DNA from: Monarcha castaneiventris obscurior
Lineage: Eukaryota > Chordata > Aves > Passeriformes > Monarchidae
Direction: 5' to 3'
Length of the DNA stretch: 64,000 nucleotides
Assembly (NCBI GenBank): GCA_026261815.1
Contig: JAMPIT010000303.1
Location: 124,001 to 188,000, forward strand
The notes beneath the pieces are model-generated. The model was given only the letters and a program-made list of their open reading frames with translations. It did no database searches and was not told the origin of the DNA. The stretch's first letter is position 1. The number at the start of each line of letters is the position of its first letter. This document shows positions 21,201 to 31,700 of the stretch, piece by piece. The translations under genes and the position numbers were made by a program.

Positions 21201-24200
21201 CCATATAATCTAATATGAATAACTTCTTATACAATGTAATGGCTAGTGTGTAGTTAACCAGTTGCTTATACGCAAAATAGAGAAAAAGAAAAGAGATAAA
21301 AACTTAGCAGGCGTATTTTAGAGATAAATAAGTGTAGTACTAATGAGAAATTGGCAAGCCAAGCCAATTAGCCACAAAACCAAGAATTTAGGCTGGTTAA
21401 GACCAGGGAGACTGAAGGGCATCACAACTGCGCATGCCTCAAAGACAAAGTTGAAAAGTTCAAGTGTGAAGAAGACTTTAGAAGCCTTCATCAAAGACCC
21501 CTGAAGACCCCCGAGTTGGGGAAGTGCAGTGCAAAGAATTATCTAATAACCATGAGACCATGCTGTGTTAATTAGTTCTGGTGTGTCTGTGATGATGCTG
21601 TAATGACACAGCAACATGAAGCAAAATTTACTGTATAAATAAACCACAGAACGTGACAAAGGGGGTGAGTTAGGGGGAGAAATCCCCCTCACCACCAACA
21701 CTGCAATAAACAAATCCCTGCTCTACAGACATCAGTCTGTGGGGATTTATTTCCAGCCTGTCTTTTGGGCATCAAAAGCATCACTTCTTCACAGCAAGGG
21801 GAAGGAGGGGTTTTCTCAACGTGGTTAATTCGGGTTTTGTCTCTTACTGCCTGAGTGTGGCAGGTTTTGGTGCTCTGCCCTAATTCGGGTTTTGTCTCTT
21901 ACTGCCTGAGTGTGGCAGGTTTTGGTGCCTGCCCTAATTCGGGTTTTATCTCTTACTGCCTGAGTGTGGCAGGTTTTGGTGCCTGCCCTAATTTGGGTTT
22001 TGTCTCTTACTGCCTGAGTGTGGCAGGTTTTGGTGCCTGCCCTAATTCGGGTTTTGTCTCTTAGTGCCTGAGTGTGGCAGGTTTGGTGCCTGCCCTAATT
22101 TGGGTTTTGTCTCTTAGTGCCTGAGTGTGGCAGGTTTTGGTGCCTTGCCCTAATTTGGGTTTTGTCTCTTACTGCCTGAGTGTGGCAGGTTTTGGTGCTC
22201 TGCCTTAATTCGGGTTTTATCTCTTACTGCCTGAGTGTGGCAGGTTCTGGTGCTCTGCCTCAATTCGGGTTTTATCTCTTACTGCCTGAGTGTGGCAGGT
22301 TTTGGTGCCTGCCCTAATTTGGGTTTTATCTCTTACTGCCTGAGTGTGGCAGGTTTTGGTGCCTTGCCCTAATTTGGGTTTTGTCTCTTACTGCCTGAGT
22401 GTGGCAGGTTTTGGTGCCTTGCCCTAATTTGGGTTTTGTCTCTTACTGCCTGAGTGTGGCAGGTTTTGGTGCTCTGCCTTAATTCGGGTTTTATCTCTTA
22501 CTGCCTGAGTGTGGCAGGTTTTGGTGCCCTGCCCTAATTCGGGTTTTATCTCTTACTGCCTGAGTGTGGCAGGTTTTGGTGCCTGCCCTAATTTGGGTTT
22601 TGTCTCTTACTGCCTGAGTGTGGCAGGTTTTGGTGCTCTGCCTTAATTTGGGTTTTGTCTCTTACTGCCTGGGTGTGGCAGGTTTTGGTGCCTGCCCTAA
22701 TTTGGGTTTTGTCTCTTAGTGCCTGAGTGTGGCAGGTTTTGGTGCCTGCCCTAATTTGGGTTTTGTCTCTTACTGCCTGAGTGTGGCAGGTTTTGGTGCC
22801 TTGCCCTAATCTGGGTTTTGTCTCTTACTGCCTGAGTGTGGCAGGTTTTGGTGCCTTGCCCTAATTTGGGTTTTGTCTCTTAGTGCCTGAGTGTGGCAGG
22901 TTTTGGTGCCTGCCCTAATTTGGGGGGTGGAATCTGTGTGTGCACCCTCTGGGATCCTCCACGAGCTGTGGGGTTTGGTTTCTGGGTTTTGGCAATGTGG
23001 CTGTGGGTGAGGAGTTCCACAGAAATGCCTTGTTCTGTGTTGGGAAATGGGAGAATTTCTTGAGAGGCCTTTGTCCCGCCAGTGTTGGGGTTCAGGAATG
23101 TTAAACCTCGCTTTTTGCTGCATCATTTCCATTCTCAGTGGGCTCCTTTCTCTTTGATTTCACTGTTGTAGGGTAGGGAAGATTCAAATCCAGCACACAG
23201 AGACACAACCGATGCTTTGCATTGATAATGAAATGATTTAAAAAGATCTCTAAATGCCTCTCAAGACAAATCTCTTCACTGCAGAGACAAAAGCTCCTCT
23301 CTCTGCTCTTGGGGAGGAGAAAAGAGCCGTGTCCATGAGATGGAGGCCAAGAACTCGCTGTAGGATGCCCACAGAACCCACAGCAGGGTCAGGAACCCCC
23401 TCAGTGCCCCCCACATTGTATTTGCAGCAATCAGGAGCCATTTCCTGCCCTCTCCGTGCACATTTTGGGTTTTGGGGGCTGCTCGCAGTTACCTGGTTTG
23501 CTGCTGACAACCGTCTGCACCTTCCTGGCTAAGTTGCTCAGCTCCCAGAGGAAGTTAAACACCCGGTGGCACTCGAGCTCATCCCAGCCCGCGGTCAGGA
23601 TCTGCAGGGGAGGGAAAATGGGGTGAGAATGAGGAGATTGAGCAGAAGTTCGGTTCACAATGCCAGTGCTCACGGCAGATAAACACAATTTGTCCTGCAG
23701 GTTCTCAGGGGAGGGAGGGAAGGGTCCAGCCTGAGGAGGGCAGGGAAGCCATTGCCTGCCTCGGGTGGTGCTGAAGGCCTTGATACTGAAATTGGCCAGA
23801 AAAGAAACTTTCTAACAAAATTTGAAGCGTTAGAAAGCAGGGATTCATCAGCCTGATGCTTCCCAGAACCAAAAACTGCTGAGGGTGTTCCAAAATCGGA
23901 TTTGTGAATCTTAAGTGGAAGGTATTTGCTACAAAACGTCCCAGCACTAATAATCACCTGCTCTGCTAAGAGAGGATTTTAATTTTAATTTTTTTTAACG
24001 TTATTTTTAAGCTACCACAAGCAGAAAGTAGCCTGGCCTCTGGTGTGTGGAGCCACACATTTCATTCCCTTGAAATGAAAGCTTCTCTGCTCTTGACCTA
24101 TGGATTTGGAGCTGTTTGATAAAACTCTCCCCTTCTCCCCTTCTTAGGTAATAAATTACTAATCAAAATCCAGCCTGGCTGGGAGAGAAATCCAGGCCAA

Positions 24201-27200
24201 GGAATTCTCAGGAGTCAAATCAGCAACTCGCAGCAGCAGAAAGAAAACTCAGGAACTGTGAGAATAAACACCACCCTCCCCCCCCTACACCCCAAACCAG
24301 CTCATACTTCCAAAAACCTTTCAAAACACGGGTTGATTTAGAAAACTGCCTTAATTTCCTTGGTGAGTTGTGATGTTTCTCTCCGTGGGGGTACTGTACC
24401 TGTAAGAACACCCCATAGCACTGCAAGCCCAGGCAGTGCAGAGGACTGGCACAGCCGTTCAGCTTGAAACAGGAAACCTGCAGGAGCAAAAGTGGCACCA
24501 CGAGTTCATTGCTGGCATTGAAAATTCTCTCTGCTCCTTTGTGTCCAGGAACAGAGAGGTGCAGAAGGATTCCCTCCCCTCCTTGTGTGAGTGGTGGGAA
24601 TGGTGTGGAAATGAGTTATTGGGATGAGTTCTAGTAGCTACTGCAGGGTTTAGCATTGAGGCAAAACTGTGGGTGGAAAAAAGGGTTTGGGGAAGAAAAA
24701 TCCAATTTTCAGGGAAGAAAAATCCCATTTTTGGGTAAGAGAAATCCAATTTTTGGGGAAGGAAAATCCAGTTTTCAGGGAGGTAAAGCCTTGTTTTCAG
24801 GGAGGCAAAGTCTTGTTTTCAGGGAGGAAATTTTCCAAGAAGGGCTGTGCAGTTTTTAGTAGCCCATGAGATGATGAGGAGCTGAGAAGCACCAGCCTGG
24901 CAAGGTGGGATCTCAGCAGAACAGCCTCCAACACGCTGGAGTTTGGTACTGATATCATAAAAACACTGATTCCAAATTAATAAATTGATTATTCAGTGGT
25001 GATAAACTCCAGCAAAGAATCACAGAATCACAGAATTAATGAGGTTGGAAAGGACCTTTGAGGCCACCAAATCCAACCCATGACCTAACACCACCTCAGC
25101 AACTAAACCATGGCACCGAGTGCCACATGCAGCCCTTTTTTAAACACCTCCACCTCCCTGGGCAGCCCATTCCAGTGCCCAATCTCTCCTTCTGTGAAGA
25201 ATTCTTTCCTCATGTCCAGCCTAAATGTCTAGCCTAAATATCCAGCCTAAATGTCCAGCCTAAATGTCCAGCCTAAATGTCCAGCCTAAATGTCCAGCCT
25301 AAATGTCCAGCCTAAACCTCCCCTGGCACAGCTGCCTGCCCTGGCATCACTGGTGACCCTCCCAGAGGAAATTCCCTTGTGGAAATGGTGCTGTGAGCAC
25401 AAAGGGCATTAGGAATGCTGCTGGAAGGAAGGTGGATTTACTCCTGGGGGTATTTATGCACATCCCCTCGAGTACTTACCCCTGAGAGCACCTTGTGCAC
25501 GTACTTGAGCCTGTCCCTGGTGGGCAGCAGCAGGGTGCACCTCTTGAGCAGCAGCCCTGGGGCAGAGGGGTCAAACACACACAGCTCTGGGGATGCTCAG
25601 ACACCGCTGCAGCACCCTCAGAAAAAATCAAATGACAGCCTGGAAGTGCAGGCACGGAGAGAAAGGGGCTGCTCCGAGGTGAAAGGAGCAGTGGTTTGTG
25701 TTTGGGGTAGGGATAGCAAGGCCATCTTTTCCCAGAGGAAAGTTTTCAGGGAGTTTGCAGCTCCCTGCAGCCGCTGGAAGTTGTTTATGGTGTTGGTTAA
25801 AGCCCCCGTTACTCACAGTTGGAGCTGGATTAAAATGACTGCGTTGGTTTGGGAATTACAGCTGTTCAAAATATTGCCCAGAAATGTTAACTCACTGCAC
25901 CTCTTCTGAGAGCACCCAGGGGAAAGCTGCTTTTCCCCTTACATCACCCCCGAATTTTTTTTTCAGGATAGCCACATGTTCTAAAAAGCAAATATTCTGG
26001 GTTTTCCTAATGTAAAATGTAGCAGAGAGGGAAATTTCTTTTCCTATCAGGTGTGCTTGGGATGTCAGAGCCTGGAGCTCGTTGTCCTGGGGAGCAGCTG
26101 GTTGTTGAGCAGAATTCCTTCCCCACTCCTGACAGAAACTGGGTTAACAGCTTGCACTCAAAGCCTTTCACCAGAATAAAATATATATATATACTGCTTG
26201 TTAATTAATCAAGGAATCCACTGAAAAGCTTGGTGTTTCCCAGGGGGAAAGAAAAAAAACATTTAAAAAAGGAAACTTTTCTCCAGAAAAAAAAAAAAAA
26301 CATCCTAAAAATACATCCTTTTTTTTTTTTCCCCAAGGTCAGAAAGTACTTTGTGGATTTCCTGGGATTCTGAAGTGACTCTTCCCTTCCTCGGAGCGTG
26401 TCAGCATTCCTGCACGACAGCCATCATTTATTCATCAGCCTCGGATGTGCTCCAAAGCTGAGCCAAGTCCATTTTTTATTGACTAGATCAGGCTTTGGAG
26501 AGCACTCCCCGAGGAGCAGCTGTGAGGACAGCTCAGCTCCACTCCAGGATGGAGCCACCCCTGAGGGGAAAAGCGTGCTCAGGGAAAAAAGCCTCGAGCA
26601 AAAGGTGCTTTTTGACTCCAGTTATTTTTTTTCCTGCTGCAGTGTAAATATTGATTTTGCAGCCAGCCCTACCAGAGAGGTTCCCCCGAGCCTCCCACTG
26701 TGCCACAGCCACAGCCAATGGTTGGGTGGTTTTTAAAAGGTTGGGTTTGGCTCCTGCAGCTCCTGCAGGGGTGGGTTCACACGTACGTTTAAATAACGAG
26801 GTGCCGTTTTGGGTGAGATTGTTACAAAGCCCAAACTAAATCTGATTTTTTTCTAAAAAAAAATGATTTCAAGGTTTCAGGCTTCATTTAGAAAAGGAAA
26901 CGCTAAGATTAATTTTAAAAGGTATTTTAAGGTACCTCAAAACATCCATGGTTTGCTTACTGTAGGGTTTTGTTCTAAATTATTTTAACAGCTCTCCTCA
27001 ACCTTGTGTGATTTGATGATTTAATGCCTTTATTTAATGTCTTTAAGGCCTTTATTTAATGTCCTTAAGGCCTTTATTTAATGTGTTTGATGCCTTTATT
27101 TAATGTCTTCAATACCTTTATTTAATGTGTTTAAGGCCTTTATTTAATGTCCTTGAGGCCTTTATTGAATGTCTTTAAGGCCTTTATTTAATGTGTTTAA

Positions 27201-28667
27201 TGCCTTTATTTAATGTGTTTAATGCCTTTATTTGATGTGTTTAAGGCCTTTATTTAATGTGTTTAAGGCCTTTATTTAATGTCTTTAGGCCTGTATTTAA
27301 TGTCTTTAGGCTTTTACTTCCCGTCTGCAGCTCAAGCCACATTTACAATTCTCCCTCTAACCCTGGCATTTATTCCTCTGTCAAACACCCATTTTTTTAT
27401 CAGGCAGGGAACAGCAAATACGGACCCACTGATGCTTTAACTTCATTCCTTGCCCCGACAGAAGGATGCAGAGCGAATCAGACCCAACGTGCTTTTAAAG
27501 CCGAGCAAGGCAGGCGGTGTGGGTCACTCCGGAGTTAGGCTGGGCTTAAGGGCTGCATTTCTCAGCCTGAGGAATGCGAGCTGCTCCAAAGGGAGAGCCC
27601 CAGGGCCTGGGAGCCTCGGTTCCCTCTGCTCGGAGCCTGGCGCCGGGCTCCGAGCAGAGGGAATTTGGAAACAGCTCCTCCTGCAAGCTGATCTGTTCTC
27701 TGGAAAAAAAAGGACACCCAGAGGAGGCAAGATTTTTTCCATAACTCAGAGGTTTTGGAAGGATTTCAGGCAATTTTGCTCGGTGGTGGAAGGGGTTGTT
27801 TGGCTCCTCGTTGTGCACGGAGGATTTGGGCCACATCCTCAGCGTTTCTCTGTTAATGCACGCACCAGGAGAAAGCTTTTGGGTGAGTTTTGCTCTCACC
27901 TAGGGATCTGTAGTGCTCCAGAATGGAGGCTCCTTCTCTCCTGCCAGGGAGGTCGGGGTTGTGGAAGTCCTGCAGCAGGAGGCGGCGGCTCCCTGACGAG
28001 GTGGAGATGTAATTAATCAGGCGGCTGCTGATGGTTTTGGACACCATGCTCAGCATGCTGATGTCCTTCACTGGAAAAGCAAAGCCCAGGACACTCCTAA
28101 ATCCCTGCTGCGAGGGGAAAAGTGCTGATCACGAGTCAATAACTTCTCCTGACTTCAAAAACAGGCCAAGAAATGAGATTTATAAATAAAACAAAAATTA
28201 ATTACTGTTGATCTCCTCTGCCAGCAAACTGGAGTAATTAGGAACTGACAGATCTAAGGAATAATTTTTGCATTTGACAGGCAAAACCCAACTTCAAATA
28301 GATTGTAACTATCACTGACATTTTGGTCGGTTGTTTTCCCGTACTTAAAAGCTGAAAATTCAGCGTTAAAGCCACATAAAATGACTTAAACTACTTAAAA
28401 GCGACAACACTTTGAATAAGAAAGCTCCGTAAATGAAAAAAAAACCCCAAAAATCGACGGTAATTTTCAGATATTGAGGTTTCTGATCAGCTCCTCACCT
28501 GAGAGATAATTCAGCACCATCTGGAAGATCTCTAAGGGCAGGGTTTGGAAATCCCCCAGCGCTGACAGAGCCTGGGAATCCCTGCCCGGGCTGTGGCAGC
28601 GGCGGCGGCTCCGCCTCTGCTTCTGCCTGGGGGCCGCGCTGCAGCCGCTGCCTGCGCTCGAGGTCAT
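15157..28667 (-). CDS. FBXO47: FBXO47, F-box only protein 47, complete coding region in 10 exons
   Basis: FBXO47 is a germline F-box protein that binds SKP1. Mouse studies link it to telomere attachment through TRF2 and to synaptonemal complex stability, and the worm relative PROM-1 acts in meiotic entry and pairing. Ten minus-strand exons (28667-28499, 28070-27900, 25556-25480, 24477-24400, 23601-23493, 20597-20421, 19052-18906, 18426-18284, 17782-17623, 15275-15157) total 1350 nt, giving 449 residues and TGA. Human is 452. All introns are GT-AG and every phase agrees. The F-box starts at about residue 40 (LPLEIFQMVLNYLS, then VKDISMLSMVSKT). The rest is the family-specific helical region with blocks such as GWDELECHRVFNFL, PWPMVNQARLLYIIFGP, ADDVISLVDELS, KMMQKVCKVFSTP and FLNLFHLVNAQANFHKE. 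No frameshift or stop is seen. The basic N-terminus (residues 14-25) diverges from mammals. Confidence 0.97.
15290..15590. repeat. 47-bp minisatellite, FBXO47 intron 9
   Basis: About five units of roughly 47 bp containing CTGTCTGGAGGTGAACCTGC and CTCAGGCACAGCCCTCGG. A shorter repeat of GTGAAACCCAACAC precedes it. Confidence 0.9.
15700..16465. repeat. AGTTGTGTGCCAGGAC minisatellite, FBXO47 intron 9
   Basis: About 32 units of variable length (18-30 bp) with the core AGTTGTGTGCCAGGA followed by CAAGGA, CAGGGACCAGG or CCAGGAGC. Plus and minus frames give long Cys-Val-Pro-Gly and Trp-His-Thr type ORFs, which are artefacts. Confidence 0.93.
16597..16760. repeat. Duplicated segment S, copy 1 (FBXO47 intron 9)
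   Basis: Contains GGTTTCACCATCCA, CTCTTAGCAAGAGAA and TTATGACACTTGATTGG, then runs into CR1. The same order occurs at 17931-18075 in intron 8. Confidence 0.85.
16696..16850 (+). mobile_element. CR1 LINE 3' fragment
   Basis: Typical CR1 tail: GTTGCCCAGAGAAGCTGTGG, CCTGGATCCCTGGAAGTG, then AAGGTCCTTCCAACCCAAAC and CATTCCAGGATTC. It is 5' truncated and non-coding. Confidence 0.9.
16930..17000 (+). mobile_element. CR1 3' end fragment
   Basis: Short CR1 tail with GAGGTCCCTTCTAACCTAAA and TTCTGGGATTCC. Confidence 0.7.
17108..17275 (+). mobile_element. CR1 LINE 3' fragment
   Basis: Third CR1 tail in intron 9, from CCCAGAGCAGCTGTGGCTG to the CCCACCCAAACCATTCTGG end. Confidence 0.9.
17386..17610. 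repeat. 225-bp duplicated segment, copy 2 (next to FBXO47 exon 9)
   Basis: Near-identical to 14636-14860. It ends 12 bp from the exon 9 donor. Confidence 0.93.
17623..17782 (-). CDS. FBXO47: FBXO47 exon 9
   Basis: 160 nt, phase 0 start. Encodes VCEKDLYCMDWAVKMMQKV onward to LQAVLSG. Donor is CTG|GTAAGG, acceptor CCCTGCAG. Confidence 0.96.
17931..18075. repeat. Duplicated segment S, copy 2 (FBXO47 intron 8)
   Basis: Diverged copy of 16597-16760, including the TTATGACACTTGATTGG block and the start of a CR1 tail. Confidence 0.8.
18284..18426 (-). CDS. FBXO47: FBXO47 exon 8
   Basis: 143 nt encoding VVPQEWLMENNARLLLLSG onward to ARLMVFMAL. Donor is CTG|GTGAGT, acceptor CCCAAAG. Confidence 0.96.
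18427..18905. other. FBXO47 intron 7
   Basis: Unique sequence with a short (GA)n run at about 18437-18453. No other element. Confidence 0.6.
18906..19052 (-). CDS. FBXO47: FBXO47 exon 7
   Basis: 147 nt encoding HVVWQKMIEGPTDESSLKG onward to ADDVISLVDELS. Donor is CAG|GTGTGT, acceptor CGCTCAG. Confidence 0.96.
19053..19590. other. FBXO47 intron 6, unique part
   Basis: No gene. It contains a T-run at 19090-19103 and a short repeat of TTTTAGATA at about 19402-19430. Confidence 0.6.
19593..20260 (+). repeat. 74-bp satellite made of an amplified CR1 tail segment
   Basis: About nine tandem copies of a 74-bp unit, starting at 19593, 19667, 19741, 19815, 19888, 19961, 20035, 20107 and 20181. Each runs GAATTCCCAGAGAAGCTGTG to GGGTTGGACGGGGCTGGGAT, an internal stretch of the CR1 3' region. 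Confidence 0.95.
20255..20350 (+). mobile_element. CR1 3' end terminating the 74-bp array
   Basis: The last unit continues into the ordinary CR1 end (AAAGTCCCTTCCAACCCAAC, CCATTCCATGAGTC), showing where the array came from. Confidence 0.88.
20421..20597 (-). CDS. FBXO47: FBXO47 exon 6
   Basis: 177 nt encoding SARRLELRIRLFCRGVLLS onward to RLLYIIFGPVSSLD. Donor is GATG|GTGAGC, acceptor TTCCGCAG. It is noticeably GC-richer than the other FBXO47 exons. Confidence 0.96.
20650..21780 (+). mobile_element. Probable solo LTR of an endogenous retrovirus-like element
   Basis: LTR-like layout on the plus strand, antisense to FBXO47: a TATA-like TATAAATAAA at about 21634, AATAAA at 21705-21710, then a GT-rich end. 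No gag, pol or env reading frame is attached, and terminal repeats and target duplication were not resolved. An internal minisatellite enlarges it. Confidence 0.55.
20735..21205. repeat. 41-bp AT-rich minisatellite inside the LTR-like element
   Basis: About ten units of ACCTGATGCTTATAACC, AAATCATCATTTC and TATACCTAGA. Confidence 0.9.
21828..22925. repeat. 54-bp minisatellite, FBXO47 intron 5
   Basis: About twenty units of roughly 54 bp: TAATTCGGGTTTTGTCTCTT, ACTGCCTGAGTGTGGCAGGT, TTTGGTGCCTGCCC, with recurrent TTCGGG/TTTGGG and TACTGCC/TAGTGCC variants. Confidence 0.95.
22926..23492. other. FBXO47 intron 5, unique part
   Basis: Unique sequence between the 54-bp array and exon 5. No gene or element recognised. 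Confidence 0.6.
23493..23601 (-). CDS. FBXO47: FBXO47 exon 5
   Basis: 109 nt encoding ILTAGWDELECHRVFNFLW onward to VVSSKP. Donor is CCAG|GTAACT, acceptor CCCTGCAG. Confidence 0.96.
23602..24399. other. FBXO47 intron 4
   Basis: Unique intronic sequence without recognised repeats. Confidence 0.6.
24400..24477 (-). CDS. FBXO47: FBXO47 exon 4
   Basis: 78 nt, 26 codons, phase 0 at both ends: VSCFKLNGCASPLHC onward to YGVFLQ. Donor is CAG|GTACAG. Confidence 0.96.
24655..24840. repeat. About 25-bp minisatellite, FBXO47 intron 3
   Basis: Seven or so units of TTTTCAGGGAAGAAAAATCC with variants. Confidence 0.85.
25017..25400 (-). mobile_element. CR1 LINE 3' fragment, minus strand, with internal expansion
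   Basis: Starts AATCACAGAATCACAGAAT, the reverse of the CR1 terminal octamer repeat, then GGTTGGAAAGGACCT and the CR1 body. At 25212-25320 a TGTCCAGCCTAAA unit is repeated about eight times. Confidence 0.93.
25480..25556 (-). CDS. FBXO47: FBXO47 exon 3
   Basis: 77 nt encoding LLLKRCTLLLPTRDRLKY onward to VLSG. Donor is GGG|GTAAGT, acceptor GCCCCAG. Confidence 0.95.
25557..27000. other. FBXO47 intron 2, unique part
   Basis: Unique sequence with A- and T-runs around 26260-26330. No gene recognised. Confidence 0.6.
27005..27315. repeat. 22-bp AT-rich minisatellite, FBXO47 intron 2
   Basis: About fourteen units of CCTTTATTTAATGTGTTTAA with GG or TG joints. Confidence 0.93.
27316..27899. other. 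FBXO47 intron 2, part next to exon 2
   Basis: Unique sequence. A 19-base inverted repeat of TTCCCTCTGCTCGGAGCC lies at about 27619-27664. Confidence 0.55.
27900..28070 (-). CDS. FBXO47: FBXO47 exon 2 (rest of the F-box)
   Basis: 171 nt encoding VKDISMLSMVSKTISSRL, INYISTSSGSRRLLLQDF and onward to LEHYRSLG. Donor is CTAG|GTGAGA, acceptor TTTTCCAG. Confidence 0.97.
28499..28667 (-). CDS. FBXO47: FBXO47 exon 1 (start codon and F-box start)
   Basis: 169 nt from ATG at 28667-28665. The start MTSSAGSG is preferred because TTTTTTTCTCCAG|GTGAAG lies 27 nt upstream and looks like a 3' splice site of a 5' UTR intron. The F-box begins LPLEIFQMVLNYLS. Donor is TCAG|GTGAGG. Confidence 0.93.
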
Positions 28668-28690
28668 GGTTCCGCTGCTCCCATCAACTT

Positions 28691-28710
28691 CACCTGGAGA
28701 AAAAAACCCC
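28691..28710 (-). promoter_or_regulatory. FBXO47: Probable 3' splice site of a 5' UTR intron of FBXO47
   Basis: Minus-strand T-tract followed by CTCCAG|GTGAAG just upstream of the ATG. This implies a non-coding first exon further upstream. Confidence 0.5.
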
Positions 28711-28719
28711 AAAACATTA

Positions 28720-31700
28720 TTAAAGTCTGGTTTTCTGAGGAGGAAAAGGCTCCCAGGATGAGGCTGAGAGGAAATGACTCCCTTGGAGACGCAGAGAGTG
28801 TGAAAAGTCTGTGCGTAGGATAAACTGCAGCGAAAGCGATTTGCTAAATAACTTTTAGTACGTAAGGAATGAGATGTCTTCTAGCTGATAATTGATGTGT
28901 TGGAAAGTAGAAATCACGTCTGGGGGGATGGAGGATTCCGCTGATTTCGGAGGAGGAAAAGACAAAAGCGCCGGGGGCGCGTCTGAGGGGGGAGACAGCG
29001 AGTGAGGAAAGCAGCTCTGAGAGGGAATTCTTGGGGAATTACACGTGAGGGTACAAGTTACAGTAATTAACAACATCGTTTTAATTTGTCACACTAATTA
29101 TTCACCAGAGCGCCGAAGTTACGGGGCCGTTATTGAAAGGATCATCACCGTTCCTTTAGGGTGATAATTACTGATACGTGCGCTGGGGTGGGACCAAATC
29201 AAAGATTAAAAGCGCCAAAGTGATGCTTCAAACCCTCCTTTTCCTGCAGCACTGAGCTGGTGCAAGGCTTAATTTGATAGAACGTCTCTATGTGTGATAT
29301 AAAAATAAATGGTACAGTATTGCCCCGTGAAAATGTCAGTGCCTCAGGCTGTTCCAAAATCACAAGGGGCTGAAAACGAGCTTTGAAAGCATCAGTAAAT
29401 CGGATTATTTGATTTCCCTTCTGGGTTTTGAGTCCCTGGAACAGCCACACTTGACAATGTCAGGCAACACCGGGAGCCGGGGACTCACTGTGTCTTAAAT
29501 TGATGTTCTAACTGAGATTTTTCACACTGCTCCCTGGTGCCAGCAGCTGAGGCTCCGGGGCGATTGCCAAGGAGGAGAACGAGGGCTGCAGGATAATTCC
29601 AGGAGCTGGCAGCGCTGCCTGGAACATCCCTGGAGCCGGTCCAAAGCTGCAGCGCAACATCCCAGCCACCAGCAGTGGGAAACTCTCCCGGAGAATGGAC
29701 CCCATTGTTCCCGGGATTACAAATTTACAAAATTACAGACAACAAGCTCCAAACATCCTCCCTTTTTATTACAAAATCACTCCGGCCAGACTCCCTGATA
29801 TTCCACGGAGGGGGAAATGGCCTCGTCCACAATGGGGGCTCTGTTTGTGCTGAGGAATTGGGGCGTTTTGGGAAAAGTGTCACACGCGGGGCTGGCGGGC
29901 TCTGGGGACACTTGGAATTGAACATTTAAGGAGGTTTTTTTTTACTTTGCTGGGAGCATTTTTAATTTAGCTCTAGGATATTTCTGGCTTGCTGAAGCAG
30001 CTGAAAACTTTCACAGGCCTTGTGAGCGAATGGAGCTGCTGCTAAAATTAGTGGGTTTAGGATTTGAGGAGGGAAAGTTGACATAACACCTTTAAGAAAA
30101 ATCACCTGTGGATAAAATTCTGTTAAAAATGCTTGTCTTCTAAAAGCAAGGAATTTTATACAAGTGGGATGTGGATTCCCTATAAATTCCTTGTGGACCA
30201 CACCAAAATCAGCCAAATCACCACCAAACTTGGCTAAATCTGGTGCATGTTTCTGATCCAGGCTTTAGAAATTAAGTTGCAATGCTATGACACTTTCTTC
30301 TCTTCCCACTCTCCTTTCTGTCTGGAGCTGTGGGGATTTGTGAAATCTTTCAGTGTTTTTTTTTTTTTTAAATCTTACCTTGGGTCTCCAGTTGTGGAAG
30401 GAAAAATACTTGGCCACCAGCGAGGTTTTTTGGGAAGTATTTGTCTAGTATTTGTCTAATATTTGTCTCTTTCTGTCCAACCTGGTTGAAGCTAAATGGA
30501 TTGTCGCTGTTTTAATGCAGAGCAGAGCTAGATAAAATGAATGTAAATAAAAATGAGTGCAAACAGCCAGTTTTTAAGCCTTTCCTGAAAGCTTCCATTT
30601 GCTTCCTCTTTGACTTAACGTGTTGTGGGCTTTTTTATTTCTTAGGGAGTTGAGCCAGAGCAGGGCAATGGGCTGTGCATCTCCATCTGCTGCTGGGACA
30701 CACCAGTGTTTGGAGAACTGCTTAATCCACACTGGAAATTGAAAGGTAAACGTTAAATATTTAACAAGCTAAACTCATAACATTAGCTAAGAAGGGTCAT
30801 CTTATTTGTCGCTATAAACTAATTTGTTTACAAGGCCAAAAGCATCGACTTCCACCCATGTTGCCCTTAAGCAGTCGCTAAACTCCTGCTAATGGATGCA
30901 CTTTAGTCCTGATATTTCTCGGAGCCCTGTGTTAGCTTTTGGCAAACATTTATTGCAAAAAGGGTGTTTACTTTGGAGATTGGTTTGGGATGTTTCCCTT
31001 TCCTTTCCTCATCACCACGAGCATAAACCCGGTGGCTTTGAATATTAACTCGATAGGGGTTTTCATTTGTTTTTCCCGATTTTCTCCTGGCCTTTGTCGT
31101 ATAAAAATAAAATAAAATGGAGTGGAAGAAAATAGGATAACATAAAATAAGAATTTTCAAGTACAAGCCTAAGTGGGGGATGACAAACCTTAGAGCACTG
31201 AGTGCACCCATGGAGTTACCTTAATACTCATTACCCCTAACCAGCACTGAAAATTTTTGTTTCAAAGAAGTGGTTTTATTTATGATAAAGGCTCTATGTA
31301 AGACTGATGGTGCAAATCGGTCCCAAAACCACCTAAACTGGAGAATAATGTGAGTAAAAAGCAGAGCTGAGGGTTCCTGGCCTTGTTGCTGATGGCGGCC
31401 GGGTTGTGGTGTGAGGGGGCTGGCTCCCAACAGAGGGGGAAAATACTAAAAACAGCTTCTTTTTCCCTCATTCCAGCCTGGATTTGCTCCTCAGGCTTCA
31501 ATATTTGATGAAAAGGGTTATTTTTGGCCTTTTACCTGTGTTTTTGGGTCAGATTCAGATGGGCTGTGACCTTTAGGCCGAAGGATGGGCCAGGCTGTGG
31601 CCTCCGCCATGGCTCCTCTCCCCCCGACCTACCAAAATTCGTGGCTAAAGGGCTGAAATGGGGGACCTGTACCCCAAAACCTACATAAAATGAATAGAGG

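Noticed and set aside
28668..28712. Upstream in-frame ATG for FBXO47 (MGFFSPGEVDGSSG)
   Set aside because: It lies across a likely 3' splice site (CTCCAG|GTGAAG), so the codons before it would be intronic.
29199..29450. 83-codon minus-strand ORF
   Set aside because: No recognisable domain, splice context or codon bias; consistent with chance in AT-rich intergenic DNA.
30650..30750. Possible plus-strand exon (TTTCTTAG|GGAGTTGAG ... AAAG|GTAAAC) with a 32-codon open frame
   Set aside because: Splice-like ends and an open frame, but I recognise no family and find no partner exons. Chance is likely at this length.
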